The notes under the pieces: model-generated | What the model was told of the DNA's origin: nothing | The model's input: only the letters and a program-made list of their open reading frames with translations | Database searches by the model: none | In this document: piece by piece, positions 55,082-64,000 of the stretch | Layout of the letters: each line of letters opens with the position of its first letter | Position numbering within the stretch: the stretch's first letter is position 1 | Origin: Rhodospirillaceae bacterium | GTDB lineage: Bacteria > Pseudomonadota > Alphaproteobacteria > Rhodospirillales > Rhodospirillaceae | NCBI GenBank assembly: GCA_009693785.1 | Contig: SHWP01000003.1 | Location: forward strand, 1-64,000 | DNA length: 64,000 nucleotides | Reading direction: 5' to 3' | Program-made: the position numbers and the translations under genes

Positions 55082-55136
55082 TTCGGATTTCACGACACAG
55101 GCCGAAGTGCCGCAGCAATGAGGTCCGGGAATTGTC

Positions 55137-55568
55137 ATGCCCCGCCAACGCAACAACCGTCAACCGCCAGGACAACGCTTGCTTCGCGTTGGCGAAGAAA
55201 TTCGCCACGCGTTGGCTGCCGTCTTCGAGCGCGAGACTTTCCGTGATCCCGCGCTGGCCAATGTCTCGTTGACCGTTACCGAGGTTCGCCCGAGCCCCGA
55301 TTTGCGCCATGCCCGCGTTTATGTGGTGCCCTTGGGTGGTGGCGACCCCGCGCCGATCTTGGCGGGCTTAAAACGCGTGAAACCATTTTTACGCAGGCGC
55401 ATCGCCGAGATGGTTCAAATAAAATTTTTACCAGACCTGGTCTTCACCGCCGACACGACCTTCGATCAGGCCGAGCACATTGCCACGTTGTTGCACCGGC
55501 CTGAGGTCGCGCGCGATTTAACGCGCGATGAGTCCGCGCGCGATTCATTGCGCGACGAAGAAGAATAA
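55137..55568 (+). CDS. rbfA: Ribosome-binding factor A
   Basis: The product is 143 residues. RLLRVGEEIRHALAAVFER begins the KH-like RbfA fold; VSLTVTEVRPSPDLRHARVYV and LRRRIAEMVQIKFLPDLVFTAD are conserved. RbfA assists 30S maturation and cold adaptation. The C-terminus has a Arg/Asp-rich tail. The truB start lies 11 bases downstream. Confidence 0.95.
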   Translation: MPRQRNNRQPPGQRLLRVGEEIRHALAAVFERETFRDPALANVSLTVTEVRPSPDLRHARVYVVPLGGGDPAPILAGLKRVKPFLRRRIAEMVQIKFLPDLVFTADTTFDQAEHIATLLHRPEVARDLTRDESARDSLRDEEE

Positions 55569-55578
55569 GACCAACGGG

Positions 55579-56505
55579 ATGGGCAAGCGCCGGGGGCAGC
55601 CGATCCACGGTTGGATTGCGATCGACAAACCAGCCGGAATGTCATCGGCCGGGGTCGTGGCGCGCGTGCGCCGCCATCTCAATGCCGCCAAGGCCGGGCA
55701 TGCGGGCACGCTTGATCCTCTGGCTACGGGGGTGATTCCCATCGCGCTGGGCGAAGCCACCAAGACCGTATCCTTCGCGATGGATGGCAATAAGACCTAC
55801 GAATTCACTGCCCTCTGGGGCACGGCGACCGATACCGATGACCGTGAGGGTAAAGTGATTGCGACATCGGACGTGCGCCCGACTCGGGAGGCGATCTTGG
55901 CGGCTCTGCCCCGATTCGTAGGCGAGATCGACCAAATACCGCCGATTTACTCGGCCATTAAGGTGGATGGCGAGCGCGCCTATGCGTTGGCCCGTGAGGG
56001 TGCAGACATCACCCTAAGTTCGCGCAAAATAACCGTCTATTCATTTGATTTAATTGAAGAAAGTGAATTAGAAAGTGCCCGGTTCCGGGTCAAGTGCGGC
56101 AAGGGAACCTATGTTCGTGCCTTGGTTCGAGATTTAGCTAAAAGCTTGGGAACTGTGGGCCATATCGGTGATTTACGGCGTACACAATGCGGGCCTTTCA
56201 GCGAAACGGACGCAATTTTGCTGGATAAGTGGGAGGCCCTTGGGCATAGTCCCGCCGCCTTGGCGCACCTGAGGCCGGTTCGGACCGTGCTGGACGACAT
56301 CCCGGCTCTGGCCCTCACCCCACAGGAAGCGCACCGCCTTCGCCACGGACAAGCTTTGGCTTTGTTTCCGGTGGCCCAGCGAAACCCCCAGGCCCAACTT
56401 GCACAGGGAATTCCTGTGCAAGCCGTGCTTGGAGAAACGTTGGTGGCGTTAGCCGAGGTAGGGAACGGCATGCTGCGAGCCCTGCGCGTCATGGCTTACG
56501 ATTAA
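55579..56505 (+). CDS. truB: tRNA pseudouridine(55) synthase
   Basis: The product is 308 residues from ATG 55579; the in-frame ATG at 55528 lies inside rbf[18 protein letters not shown] starts the fold, [22 protein letters not shown] contains the catalytic Asp, and [20 protein letters not shown] is conserved. It makes pseudouridine 55 in the T loop of tRNAs. It is followed by rpsO, the usual order. Confidence 0.96.
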   Translation: MGKRRGQPIHGWIAIDKPAGMSSAGVVARVRRHLNAAKAGHAGTLDPLATGVIPIALGEATKTVSFAMDGNKTYEFTALWGTATDTDDREGKVIATSDVRPTREAILAALPRFVGEIDQIPPIYSAIKVDGERAYALAREGADITLSSRKITVYSFDLIEESELESARFRVKCGKGTYVRALVRDLAKSLGTVGHIGDLRRTQCGPFSETDAILLDKWEALGHSPAALAHLRPVRTVLDDIPALALTPQEAHRLRHGQALALFPVAQRNPQAQLAQGIPVQAVLGETLVALAEVGNGMLRALRVMAYD

Positions 56506-56576
56506 CCGAGAGCTTTTCCCGAGAAGTGGTCTTCCGCTTGGCGTGGAAAAAGCGACCAACAAACAAGGAGACCCCG

Positions 56577-56846
56577 ATGTCGATTACGCCAGAGCGCAAG
56601 CAAGCGCTCATCCAAGAGTATGCCACCAAAGCCAGTGACACCGGTTCACCCGAAGTTCAGGTGGCCGTTATTAGCGAACGCATCAAGAATCTCACCGAGC
56701 ACCTTAAGGGCCACGTGAAGGATAACCACTCACGGCGCGGTCTGTTGGTGATGGTGGGTCAGCGCCGCCGCTTGCTCGACTATCTCAAGAGCATTTCGAC
56801 CGGCCGCTACGATACCTTGATCAACCGGCTCGGTTTGCGGCGCTAG
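56577..56846 (+). CDS. rpsO: 30S ribosomal protein S15
   Basis: The product is 89 residues, the standard length, from the ATG at 56577, preceded by [28 protein letters not shown] and the closing [27 protein letters not shown] region are diagnostic. It binds 16S rRNA in the platform of the 30S subunit. Followed by pnp. Confidence 0.97.
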   Translation: MSITPERKQALIQEYATKASDTGSPEVQVAVISERIKNLTEHLKGHVKDNHSRRGLLVMVGQRRRLLDYLKSISTGRYDTLINRLGLRR

Positions 56847-57155
56847 TCCGCAAGTATGCCGAACCCCGACGGCACAAGCCGCTAGCACGCTGCCCGCATG
56901 GTGCGGGACGGCGCGGTTGGCGTTGCTTGCATGCGGCAAACGGCGGGCGTTCGAGAATCTTTGTTTTTTGCCGCGCGGGACTGGCCTGGAAAGCCCTACC
57001 CGCACTACCCGCGTGATGCGACGGCGATGAATCGCCAAGCACCAAGCGGAGGATCGAAATCCCAGCCTTACGGACCTTCTCGATGGCGAGGCGGTCCCGA
57101 CAGCAGGCTGGGCGCGCAATCCGGCGCCGGTCCATGACGGAAAAGGAAAACCGAA
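56847..57155 (+). other. rpsO-pnp intergenic leader
   Basis: This 309-base stretch holds no credible gene; the long minus-strand frame through it is antisense to pnp. CCCGCA (56893-56898) and TGCGGG (56902-56907) form a 6-bp hairpin. In other bacteria the pnp leader carries an RNase III-cut stem for PNPase autoregulation; I can only say that a structured leader is plausible. No T-tract terminator was seen. Confidence 0.45.
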
Positions 57156-59279
57156 ATGTCGATGTTCAAAACGTTCCGCAAAGAAATCGAATGGGGCGGA
57201 CGCAAACTCATTCTCGAAACCGGCAAGATCGCCCGCCAAGCCGACGGCGCGGTGCTGGCCACTTACGGCGAGACCACAGTGCTGTGCACCGCAGTGGGTG
57301 CCAAGACGCCCAAGCCTGGAATCGATTTTTTCCCGCTGACAGTGAACTATCAGGAAAAAGCTTTTGCCGCCGGTAAAATTCCGGGCGGTTTCTTCAAGCG
57401 TGAAGGCCGCCCATCGGAAAAAGAAGTGCTGGTCAGCCGCCTGATCGACCGGCCGATCCGGCCGCTGTTTCACGAAAACTACCGCAACGAAACGCAAGTC
57501 GTGTGCACCGTGTTGTCGCATGATCTGAAAAACGACCCCGACGTTGTGGCCATGATTGGCGCTTCGGCCGCCTTGACGATTTCGGGCATCCCGTTCATGG
57601 GGCCGATAGGCGCGGCGCGCGTTGGCTATATCGAAGGCCAGTATGTGCTGAACCCAACGGGCGATGAGTTGAAAAACTCCGTGCTTGATCTCGTCGTCGC
57701 GGGCACCGCCCAAGGCGTGTTGATGGTGGAATCCGAAGCCAAGGAGCTGTCGGAAGACATCATGCTGGGCGCGGTCAACTATGGTCACGACCAGATGCAA
57801 GCAGTGATCAATGCGATCATTGAATTAGCCGAGCGTTGCGCCAAGGAGCCCCGCGAGCTCACGCCGGAATCTCCGGCGGTGGCGGTGGTAAAAGCCAAGT
57901 TCAAGGCGTTCGAGGCCGATATGGCGGCTGCTTACAAACATGTCGTCAAGCAAGAGCGTTATACGGCCGTGGGCGATGTGAAGAAAAAGGCCATTGCCAG
58001 CTTGGGCGATAACGCCGCCGAGATTGCGGTGGCTGGCGGCCTGCTCAAACATATGGAAAGCGACGTGGTTCGCAGCGCGATTCTTGAGACAGGGCGGCGC
58101 ATTGACGGCCGCGACACGAAGACAATTCGCCCGATTGAGGTGGAAGTTGGTGTGTTGCCGCGCGCGCACGGTTCGGCCTTGTTCACGCGCGGTGAAACCC
58201 AAGCTTTGGTCACCACCACCTTAGGCACCGGCCAAGATGAACAAGTGATCGACGCGCTGGAAGGCGAATACATGCAGTCATTCATGCTGCATTACAATTT
58301 TCCCCCCTACTCGGTGGGCGAGGCAGGCCGCATGGGCAGCCCCGGACGGCGTGAAATTGGCCATGGCAAATTGGCCTGGCGGGCAATTCATCCGTTGATG
58401 CCAGCCGCTGAAAAGTTCCCCTACACGATTCGCGTTGTCTCGGAAATCACCGAGTCGAACGGTTCATCGTCGATGGCGAGCGTTTGCGGTTCGTCACTGG
58501 CGCTGATGGATGCGGGCGTACCGCTGGCGCGCCCCGTGGCGGGCGTGGCCATGGGTTTGATCAAAGAGGGTGAAAAATTTGCCGTGCTCTCAGACATCAT
58601 GGGTGACGAAGATCACCTTGGTGACATGGACTTCAAGGTAGCAGGTAGCGAAAACGGCATTACCGCACTGCAGATGGATATCAAGATCACATCCATCACC
58701 CGTGAGATCATGGAGATCGCGTTGCGTCAGGCCAAGGATGGCCGCCTGCACATTTTGAAAGAAATGAGCGGTGGGCTAACCGGTGCACGTGAAGCGGTAG
58801 CCAGCCATGCCCCGCGCATCACCGTGATCGTGATTCCCAAGGATAAAATCCGCGAAGTTATCGGCAGCGGCGGCAAGGTCATCCGCGAACTGCAAGAAAC
58901 CACCGGCACCAAGATCGACATCGAGGACGATGGCACGATCAAGGTGGCCTCGGCCGACGAAAACGCCACCAAGCTGGCCTTGCAGAAAATCCGCGAGATC
59001 GTGGCCGAGCCGGAGTTGGGTGTGATTTACACCGGTACGGTCGTGAAGATCATGGAGTTCGGCGCGTTCGTGAACTTCTTGGGCAAGCGCGACGGCCTGG
59101 TGCACATTTCCGAACTGGCGACCAGCCGCGTCAAGCAAGTCAGCGACGTGGTCAAAGAGGGCGACGTGGTAAAGGTGAAATGCTTGGGCGTTGATGATCG
59201 CGGTAAGGTGAAGCTGTCGATGAAGCGTGTCGACCAGGCCACCGGCCAAGATCTCGACGCGGCACAGCCCGCCGCCTAA
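57156..59279 (+). CDS. pnp: Polyribonucleotide nucleotidyltransferase (PNPase)
   Basis: The product is 707 residues. Two RNase PH-like domains flank an all-helical domain; [25 protein letters not shown] is in the first, and FNFP-like [10 protein letters not shown] and [19 protein letters not shown] in the second. KH ([20 protein letters not shown]) and S1 ([22 protein letters not shown]) domains follow. It degrades RNA 3' to 5' phosphorolytically and joins the degradosome. It is intact. Confidence 0.97.
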   Translation: MSMFKTFRKEIEWGGRKLILETGKIARQADGAVLATYGETTVLCTAVGAKTPKPGIDFFPLTVNYQEKAFAAGKIPGGFFKREGRPSEKEVLVSRLIDRPIRPLFHENYRNETQVVCTVLSHDLKNDPDVVAMIGASAALTISGIPFMGPIGAARVGYIEGQYVLNPTGDELKNSVLDLVVAGTAQGVLMVESEAKELSEDIMLGAVNYGHDQMQAVINAIIELAERCAKEPRELTPESPAVAVVKAKFKAFEADMAAAYKHVVKQERYTAVGDVKKKAIASLGDNAAEIAVAGGLLKHMESDVVRSAILETGRRIDGRDTKTIRPIEVEVGVLPRAHGSALFTRGETQALVTTTLGTGQDEQVIDALEGEYMQSFMLHYNFPPYSVGEAGRMGSPGRREIGHGKLAWRAIHPLMPAAEKFPYTIRVVSEITESNGSSSMASVCGSSLALMDAGVPLARPVAGVAMGLIKEGEKFAVLSDIMGDEDHLGDMDFKVAGSENGITALQMDIKITSITREIMEIALRQAKDGRLHILKEMSGGLTGAREAVASHAPRITVIVIPKDKIREVIGSGGKVIRELQETTGTKIDIEDDGTIKVASADENATKLALQKIREIVAEPELGVIYTGTVVKIMEFGAFVNFLGKRDGLVHISELATSRVKQVSDVVKEGDVVKVKCLGVDDRGKVKLSMKRVDQATGQDLDAAQPAA

Positions 59280-59314
59280 GGCACGCCCACTCATACCCGC
59301 AAGGCAAGTCCGCC

Positions 59315-60055
59315 GTGAGCTTGACGATTCCCAAGATCATCGCTCACCGCGGCTCGCCGCGAGAGGCGCCCGAGAACACGCTGGCTTCGTTCCGGCAAAC
59401 CAAGGCCGCGGGCGCGACATGGGTGGAATTCGATGTGGCCCTGACCAAGGATGCGCGGCCCGTGATTTTTCACGATGACGGACTTGAGCGCACCTCCAAT
59501 GGGCAGGGATTATTGGCCGAAACTGATTTCGAGATCGTCAAACACCTCGACGCAGGCAGTTGGTTTGGAAACCAGTTCGCAGGCGAGCCGATTCCGACGT
59601 TGGAAGAAACGCTCGATCTGTTGGCCGAGTTGGGCCTGGGCTTTAATATGGAGTTGAAAACTGACCCGGGCCGGGAAGCAGAATTGGCAAAGATCGCCCT
59701 GCCATTGACGCGCGACTTATGGCCAGAGGCGTTAGCCGTGCCATTGATCTCGAGTTTTTCGCGTGTCGCCGTTGCGGCCGCCCGTGAGGTTGCGCCCGAT
59801 TGGCCCATGGATGTGATTTACGATCGCATCCCGCCAGAGTGGCAGCGTGACGCCAAGACTTTGAATTTGGCCGTCATTGGGGCGAATCATAAGCACTTGA
59901 CGCGTGAGCAGGTGATGGAAATTCGTGGCGCTGGGTTGAAAGTCAGCAGTTACACCGTAAATGAGATCGAACGGGCTACGACATTGTTTCAATGGGGTGT
60001 AGACGCCATTTTCACCGATGTTCCAGGCGAGATGGTGAGGCACTTCGGTTATTAA
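59315..60055 (+). CDS. Glycerophosphodiester phosphodiesterase
   Basis: The product is 246 residues from GTG 59315. IAHRGSPREAPENTLASF carries the catalytic HRG and Glu, VEFDVALTKDARPVIFHDD the metal-binding ExD and second catalytic His, and NMELKTD the third acidic ligand. It hydrolyses glycerophosphodiesters to glycerol 3-phosphate and an alcohol. No signal peptide is present, so it is likely cytoplasmic as in UgpQ. No ugp transporter genes are nearby. Confidence 0.93.
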   Translation: MSLTIPKIIAHRGSPREAPENTLASFRQTKAAGATWVEFDVALTKDARPVIFHDDGLERTSNGQGLLAETDFEIVKHLDAGSWFGNQFAGEPIPTLEETLDLLAELGLGFNMELKTDPGREAELAKIALPLTRDLWPEALAVPLISSFSRVAVAAAREVAPDWPMDVIYDRIPPEWQRDAKTLNLAVIGANHKHLTREQVMEIRGAGLKVSSYTVNEIERATTLFQWGVDAIFTDVPGEMVRHFGY

Positions 60056-60157
60056 GACACGCCGAATCAACGCTGGCGCGGCCGTGCCAACTCAGGGTTT
60101 TCTTGGTTGGTTGCGGGATTGAGTTTATAATGGCGACTAAACAATAAGGACGCGGCC

Positions 60158-61555
60158 GTGAAGGCATTGAATTCAATTCTGATGTCGGGCGCTGAAGTGC
60201 TGCCCCTGATCGAGGGCGGCAAGGGCGTGAGCATCACCACCGGGGCTAGCTCTGGCGCATGGGCTGCCGCTGGTGGCGTTGGCACCTTCTCGGGCGTCAA
60301 TGCAGATTCGTTCGATGACAACGGTAAAATAATTCCGCAACTCTATCATGGCCGCACGCGCAAAGACCGCCATGAGGAATTGGTGCACTACGGCATCGCC
60401 GGCGGTATTGAGCAGGCCCGCATCGCCCACGAGACGCGGGGCAACGCCGGCGCGCTGCATATCAATGTCCTGTGGGAAATGGGCGGGGCAGAGCGCGTGC
60501 TACACGGCGTGCTCGAAAAATGCCGCAACATCATCCATGGCATCACCTGCGGCGCGGGCATGCCCTATCGGTTGGGCGAAGTCGCAGCCAAATACGGCTT
60601 GTATTACTACCCGATCATTTCCTCTGGCCGCGCATTCCGCGCCTTGTGGAAGCGCGCCTATTATAAATTCGCCGAGCTGCTGGGCGGCGTGGTGTACGAA
60701 GACCCGTGGCTTGCGGGCGGGCACAATGGGCTTTCAAACTCGGAAGATCCGCGCAAACCCGAAGATCCCTATCCGCGCATTGTCGAGCTGCGCAAGGTTA
60801 TGAACGAAGCGGGCTTGCAACGCACCCCGATCATCATGGCGGGTGGCGTGTGGTGGCTGTCGGAATGGGAACATTTTATCGACAACCCCGAAGTAGGTCC
60901 GATCGCGTTTCAATTTGGCACCCGGCCGTTACTCACCAAAGAAAGCCCGATCTCGGCGTTTTGGAAAAAGCGCCTGATGGAACTGAAAGAGGGCGATGTG
61001 CTGCTGCATCGCTTTAGCCCGACGGGTTTTTATTCCTCGGCCGTGCGCAACCCTTACCTCAACGAACTTGAGCAGCGCAGTGAGCGCCAAGTGCTGTTTT
61101 CGGTCGAGCCCGTGGGCGAACATACGGCGTCGTTAGATGTTGGCTTGCGCAAGAAAGCCATGTTCGTGACGCCCGAAGATAAAGCCCGCGCCGAGGCCTG
61201 GCGCGCACAAGGCTTCACCGAAACCATGAAGACCCCAGACTCGACGCTGATTTTTGTGAACCTCGAGGAGGCCGAAGAAATCCGCGCCGATCAAACCGCC
61301 TGCATGGGTTGCTTATCGGCGTGCGGATTTTCAAATTGGTCGCAGAATGAAGAGGGCACCACCGGGTACAAGGCCGATCCGCGCAGTTTTTGCATTCAAA
61401 AGACCTTGCAGAACATCGCCCATGATGGCGATGTGAATAATGAGCTGATGTTTGCCGGGCACAATGCGTACCGGTTCGGGCTCGACCCTTGGTACAAGAA
61501 CGGCTTCATCCCCACCGTGAAGCAATTGGTGGAGCGCATCGCCAGCGGCTGGTGA
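60158..61555 (+). CDS. NAD(P)H-dependent flavin oxidoreductase / nitronate monooxygenase family protein
   Basis: The product is 465 residues from GTG 60158, longer than common nitronate monooxygenases (about 330-370). The FMN barrel is visible in GIAGGIEQARIAHETRG, ISSGRAFRALWKRAYYKF and PIIMAGGVWW. The extra part near the C-terminus has TACMGCLSACGFSNWSQ, a Cys-x2-Cys-x3-Cys cluster that may bind a metal or iron-sulfur centre. The NMO family includes nitronate oxidases and enoyl reductase-like enzymes; the substrate is not known. Convergent with the cupin gene. Confidence 0.85.
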   Translation: MKALNSILMSGAEVLPLIEGGKGVSITTGASSGAWAAAGGVGTFSGVNADSFDDNGKIIPQLYHGRTRKDRHEELVHYGIAGGIEQARIAHETRGNAGALHINVLWEMGGAERVLHGVLEKCRNIIHGITCGAGMPYRLGEVAAKYGLYYYPIISSGRAFRALWKRAYYKFAELLGGVVYEDPWLAGGHNGLSNSEDPRKPEDPYPRIVELRKVMNEAGLQRTPIIMAGGVWWLSEWEHFIDNPEVGPIAFQFGTRPLLTKESPISAFWKKRLMELKEGDVLLHRFSPTGFYSSAVRNPYLNELEQRSERQVLFSVEPVGEHTASLDVGLRKKAMFVTPEDKARAEAWRAQGFTETMKTPDSTLIFVNLEEAEEIRADQTACMGCLSACGFSNWSQNEEGTTGYKADPRSFCIQKTLQNIAHDGDVNNELMFAGHNAYRFGLDPWYKNGFIPTVKQLVERIASGW

Positions 61556-61568
61556 ATGCGGCGAAAGT

Positions 61569-62093
61569 TTATTCGCCTTCCCAATAGTCGATCGCCTGGT
61601 CCATGCGCCCGACAAAGCGCATCATCTTGGGCTTGCCGTCTTTTCCAGCCGATTTGTTGATCACGGCAAACTTGCCCGAATCGGGGTATTCCGCCCATTC
61701 CGGGGAGGACATGGTGCTGACGGCTAGGAATCTCAATTCTTCGCTATCGGATGTATTGACGATTTGATGGGCCGTTTCGGGGCCCCCCGCTGGACAGGCA
61801 ATGACATCGCCCTTCTTGATCGCGTGGGTATCGGGGCCAATGCGAATTTGACCCGCCCCCTCGAGAACAAAAAACATCTCCTCATTCACCCGGTGATTAT
61901 GAAACGGAAAGGCGCGTTTGCCGGGCGGTAGAACCGTGACGTTGTATCCCAATTTCTGAGCGCCGATCTTGGGACCGATGGCGCCAAGCTGGGCCTTAAA
62001 TTTATCGCTGGCCTTCATGGCGCCTGGGTACTTAACGTCGTGACCGAAATCATCGTAGGTCAGATCGGCGATATTGATAATGGGGCGTGTCAC
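61569..62093 (-). CDS. Cupin domain protein
   Basis: The product is 174 residues with one cupin barrel. Motif 1 is seen in FPFHNHRVNEEMFFVLEGAG and motif 2 in ACPAGGPETAHQIVN. The HxH and Glu ligands (HNH, E) and the distal His are present, so a metal site is likely. The family includes isomerases, dioxygenases and storage-type binding proteins; no function can be assigned. It is followed upstream (14 bases) by the GNAT gene on the same strand. Confidence 0.88.
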   Translation of the reverse strand: MTRPIINIADLTYDDFGHDVKYPGAMKASDKFKAQLGAIGPKIGAQKLGYNVTVLPPGKRAFPFHNHRVNEEMFFVLEGAGQIRIGPDTHAIKKGDVIACPAGGPETAHQIVNTSDSEELRFLAVSTMSSPEWAEYPDSGKFAVINKSAGKDGKPKMMRFVGRMDQAIDYWEGE

Positions 62094-62107
62094 AAGAAGC
62101 TCCGCTG

Positions 62108-62698
62108 TTAGCTTTTGGTTACTTTTGAAATCTTGGCGTATTCATGCTCAAGGATGGAATAGACCACCGTAGACCACCACTTGCCGCGCGCTTGCGCGAC
62201 ATCGCGCAGCAGTCCCTCGCGCGCCAGCCCAAGTTTTTGCATAACCCGTATTGAGGATTTATTTTCTGGGGCGCATTGCGCCAACACGCGGTGCAGTTTC
62301 ATCTGGCCAAACGCCGCACCAAGCAGCACCTGACCCATCTCCGTGGCAAAACCTTGCTTCCAGAATTTGCGGGCCACACCAAAACCGATCTCGCCCTGGC
62401 GGTTGATGGGATCGGTGATGCGCAGGACCGCCTCGCCGATAACGGCGCCTGAGTCTTTGCGTGTGGCCGCGAGATAATAATTTATACGCGGCTTGATGGA
62501 CTGCTCTTGTACTGCCCAAAGGATGAGAGCCGAGATTTGCGCGGCCGATGGCGGTTCGGTGGCGTGGTGTTCCCAATATAGATTTTCACAGACGTTTTCC
62601 GTCACTGCCAGCGTATCGGCCGTGGCGTACTCACGGATGATAAGCCGACGTGTTGTAATCGGCAGGGTCAAAACGGGCAGCATGGCCGGAGCGTTCAT
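62108..62698 (-). CDS. GNAT family N-acetyltransferase
   Basis: The product is 196 residues. ITTRRLIIREYATADTLAV starts the fold; GEIGFGVARKFWKQGFATEMGQVLLGAAF is the acetyl-CoA binding part, and CAPENKSSIRVMQKLGLAREGLL ends the domain as in RimJ/RimL-like enzymes. The substrate is unknown. It lies 39 bases downstream of panD on the same strand and 14 bases before the cupin gene, so all three may be co-transcribed. Confidence 0.9.
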   Translation of the reverse strand: MNAPAMLPVLTLPITTRRLIIREYATADTLAVTENVCENLYWEHHATEPPSAAQISALILWAVQEQSIKPRINYYLAATRKDSGAVIGEAVLRITDPINRQGEIGFGVARKFWKQGFATEMGQVLLGAAFGQMKLHRVLAQCAPENKSSIRVMQKLGLAREGLLRDVAQARGKWWSTVVYSILEHEYAKISKVTKS

Positions 62699-62737
62699 AC
62701 CCCGAGCCTATCACGAGAGCGGCAATCGTCTAAAGAA

Positions 62738-63277
62738 TCAGCGCGTGAGAAAGCGGGCGACAAAATCTTCGATCGCCGGTTCGGCCAAGCCTTTGGCCTT
62801 CAGATCGGCCCTGATCGCGCGCATATCCACGTAAGGATAGTTGTGCACGGCCGGTTGACGCGCACCCGCCACATCGATAATCCGGAAATCAAACGCGCGT
62901 TTGTCGCTTTTGAAAACATCATAGGCCAGGATTTGGTCGATCTCGTTATTGGGTGTGAAGGTCACGACCTTGGGTTTAATGCCGTAGAGTGCTTCGGGTG
63001 TTACGTCCTCAGCGGCGGCGATAATCAGCTCATCGCCCACTTGGCAGGTCCGTGCAGCCGCCCCATTGAGCACACAGCAGCGCGATCCTGCTTCGCCAAA
63101 AATCACATAGGTCGAGAGCCGCGCGCCGGAATTTTTGTTCCAGACCTCGACAAATTCCGTGGGGTAAATGCCCGCAGCCTCACAGTGCTCGGGGTCCAAG
63201 GTGATCGACCCGTGGTAGTGTAAATCCGCCATGGTGACGCGAAGGCCATGGAGCTTTGCGCGAATGACACGGGGCAT
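62738..63277 (-). CDS. panD: Aspartate 1-decarboxylase with C-terminal extension
   Basis: The product is 179 residues from the ATG at 63277 (MPRVIRAKLHGLRVT); normal PanD has about 126. The self-cleavage site is DLHYHGSITLD, with cut expected between Gly23 and Ser24 to give the pyruvoyl group. RLSTYVIFGEAG and LNGAAARTCQVGDELIIAAA are the conserved core. After about residue 110 an extension of about 70 residues follows (PKVVTFTPNNEIDQILAYD...). PanD makes beta-alanine for pantothenate. The role of the extension is unknown. It is divergent from the MmcB-like gene. Confidence 0.88.
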   Translation of the reverse strand: MPRVIRAKLHGLRVTMADLHYHGSITLDPEHCEAAGIYPTEFVEVWNKNSGARLSTYVIFGEAGSRCCVLNGAAARTCQVGDELIIAAAEDVTPEALYGIKPKVVTFTPNNEIDQILAYDVFKSDKRAFDFRIIDVAGARQPAVHNYPYVDMRAIRADLKAKGLAEPAIEDFVARFLTR

Positions 63278-63434
63278 GGGCAGGCTCTGGTTTTGTTGCG
63301 GTGCGAAATCGCATTGCAATATAGGCCGTATATTGAACTCGTCCATGCCCCCAAATGCGTGACTTGCCCGCAATTTTCCTTGGGCTTAATCTCCAGAGAT
63401 AGAACATTTAAAGAACAGCCAATACGGTTCAATC

Positions 63435-63968
63435 TTGAGCGACTCGGCCCACCGCGCGATTCGGCACACACCTGCGGCGAAGCGAAACCGGTCACCCGAA
63501 CGGCCCTGGAGCGGGGCCTTGGCCGGGCACGCCCTGCCCTTTGACCCGGCCGCGATCACCGCCGCCGTCACCCGTGGCATTTGCCGTTGGTTAGAAGACT
63601 CAGGTTTCATCACCTTGCGCGAATTTAAACTGGGCACCGGGCGGCGCGCCGACGTGGTGGGAATAAACGCCGAGGGCAGCATAGTGATGGTCGAGGTGAA
63701 AAGCACCGCGGGAGATTATCGCAGCGATACGAAGTGGCTGGAGTATGTGCCCTACTGCGATGCCTTCAGCTTTGCCGTGCCGCCGGAATTTCCCTGGCAG
63801 ATTCTTCCCAGCGATTGCGGTGTGGTCATCGCCGATGCGCATTCAGCGGCTGTGGTGCGTCATGCCGTGCCAAAAAAATTACCCGCGGCACGGCGGCGAG
63901 CTTTGACGTTGAGGTTTGCGTTGGCGGCAGGACAACGGCTTTCGACGTTACTCGATCCGAGAATTTAA
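63435..63968 (+). CDS. mmcB: MmcB family DNA repair protein (DUF1052)
   Basis: The product is 177 residues from a TTG at 63435; no ATG is available near the conserved part. The core has AAVTRGICRWLEDSGFITLREF, GRRADVVGINAEGSIVMVEVKST and DTKWLEYVPYCDAFSFAVP. The D-x(n)-ExK pattern (DVV...VEVKS) is that of a restriction endonuclease-like fold. In Caulobacter MmcB is an SOS- and cell cycle-linked repair protein. No obvious LexA site was recognised upstream. The first 35 residues are poorly conserved in appearance. Confidence 0.88.
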   Translation: MSDSAHRAIRHTPAAKRNRSPERPWSGALAGHALPFDPAAITAAVTRGICRWLEDSGFITLREFKLGTGRRADVVGINAEGSIVMVEVKSTAGDYRSDTKWLEYVPYCDAFSFAVPPEFPWQILPSDCGVVIADAHSAAVVRHAVPKKLPAARRRALTLRFALAAGQRLSTLLDPRI

Positions 63969-64000
63969 TAGCTACCCGCACGCAAGGCCGACAATCCGGC

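Noticed and set aside
56730-57800. Long minus-strand open frame (356 codons) across rpsO, the leader and pnp
   Set aside because: It is antisense to two certain genes (S15 and PNPase), shows no recognisable domain and arises from GC-rich codon bias.

Overview
The window reads as a stretch of alphaproteobacterial chromosome. The evidence is gene order. The run tsaB-rimI-fur/mur-plsC-miaB-phoH-ybeY-corC-lnt-HTH-metK-trmB-rimP-nusA-ylxR-infB-rbfA-truB-rpsO-pnp is a classical alphaproteobacterial backbone. HemD next to a Mic60 (mitofilin) homologue and HemY, an MmcB-type protein, and a DUF1674/SDHAF4 homologue point the same way. The DNA is moderately GC-rich with a few AT-rich regulatory islands. 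I cannot place it below class level.

Layout. 1-3.2 kb: end of a crotonase gene, an FkbM methyltransferase, and a folD-yggU-yggT group. 3.3-6.6 kb: two tandem exported beta-propeller genes, the first broken by a one-base frameshift. 6.7-12.5 kb: a tRNA-Ala(CGC) with promoter, an exported SUMF1-like protein, and a probable four-gene operon (exported VOC protein, orphan DctP, POT transporter, TauD-like dioxygenase). 12.7-23.2 kb: accessory genes, many exported or duplicated (subtilase, two SnoaL-like proteins, two alpha/beta hydrolases with His in place of the nucleophilic Ser), plus rsmB, an SDHAF4 homologue and a twice-frameshifted TPR-like gene. 23.5-27 kb: acs, then a Rieske protein translationally coupled to an mARC/YcbX-like MOSC protein whose control region carries two near-identical 19-bp palindromes. 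27-32.8 kb: yciI, gpsA and tsaD, interleaved with a propeller gene, manC and a nucleotide-sugar epimerase. 32.8-37.7 kb: hemD, a Pro/Glu-rich linker with four amphipathic repeats, mitofilin and hemY. This locus carries several lesions and has no recognisable hemC. 37.7-59.3 kb: the housekeeping backbone (tRNA modification, lipoprotein acylation, SAM synthesis, translation initiation, RNA turnover). 59.3-64 kb: GDPD, nitronate monooxygenase, cupin, GNAT, a long PanD and an MmcB-like protein.

Most of the right half is ordinary and intact. The points worth attention are the HemD-linker-Mic60 locus, the MOSC-Rieske pair with its operator-like palindromes, the GxHxG hydrolase pair, and the fact that every frameshift I can infer is a net minus-one event in a non-core part of a gene. 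That pattern leaves open whether these are real decay or base-calling deletions.
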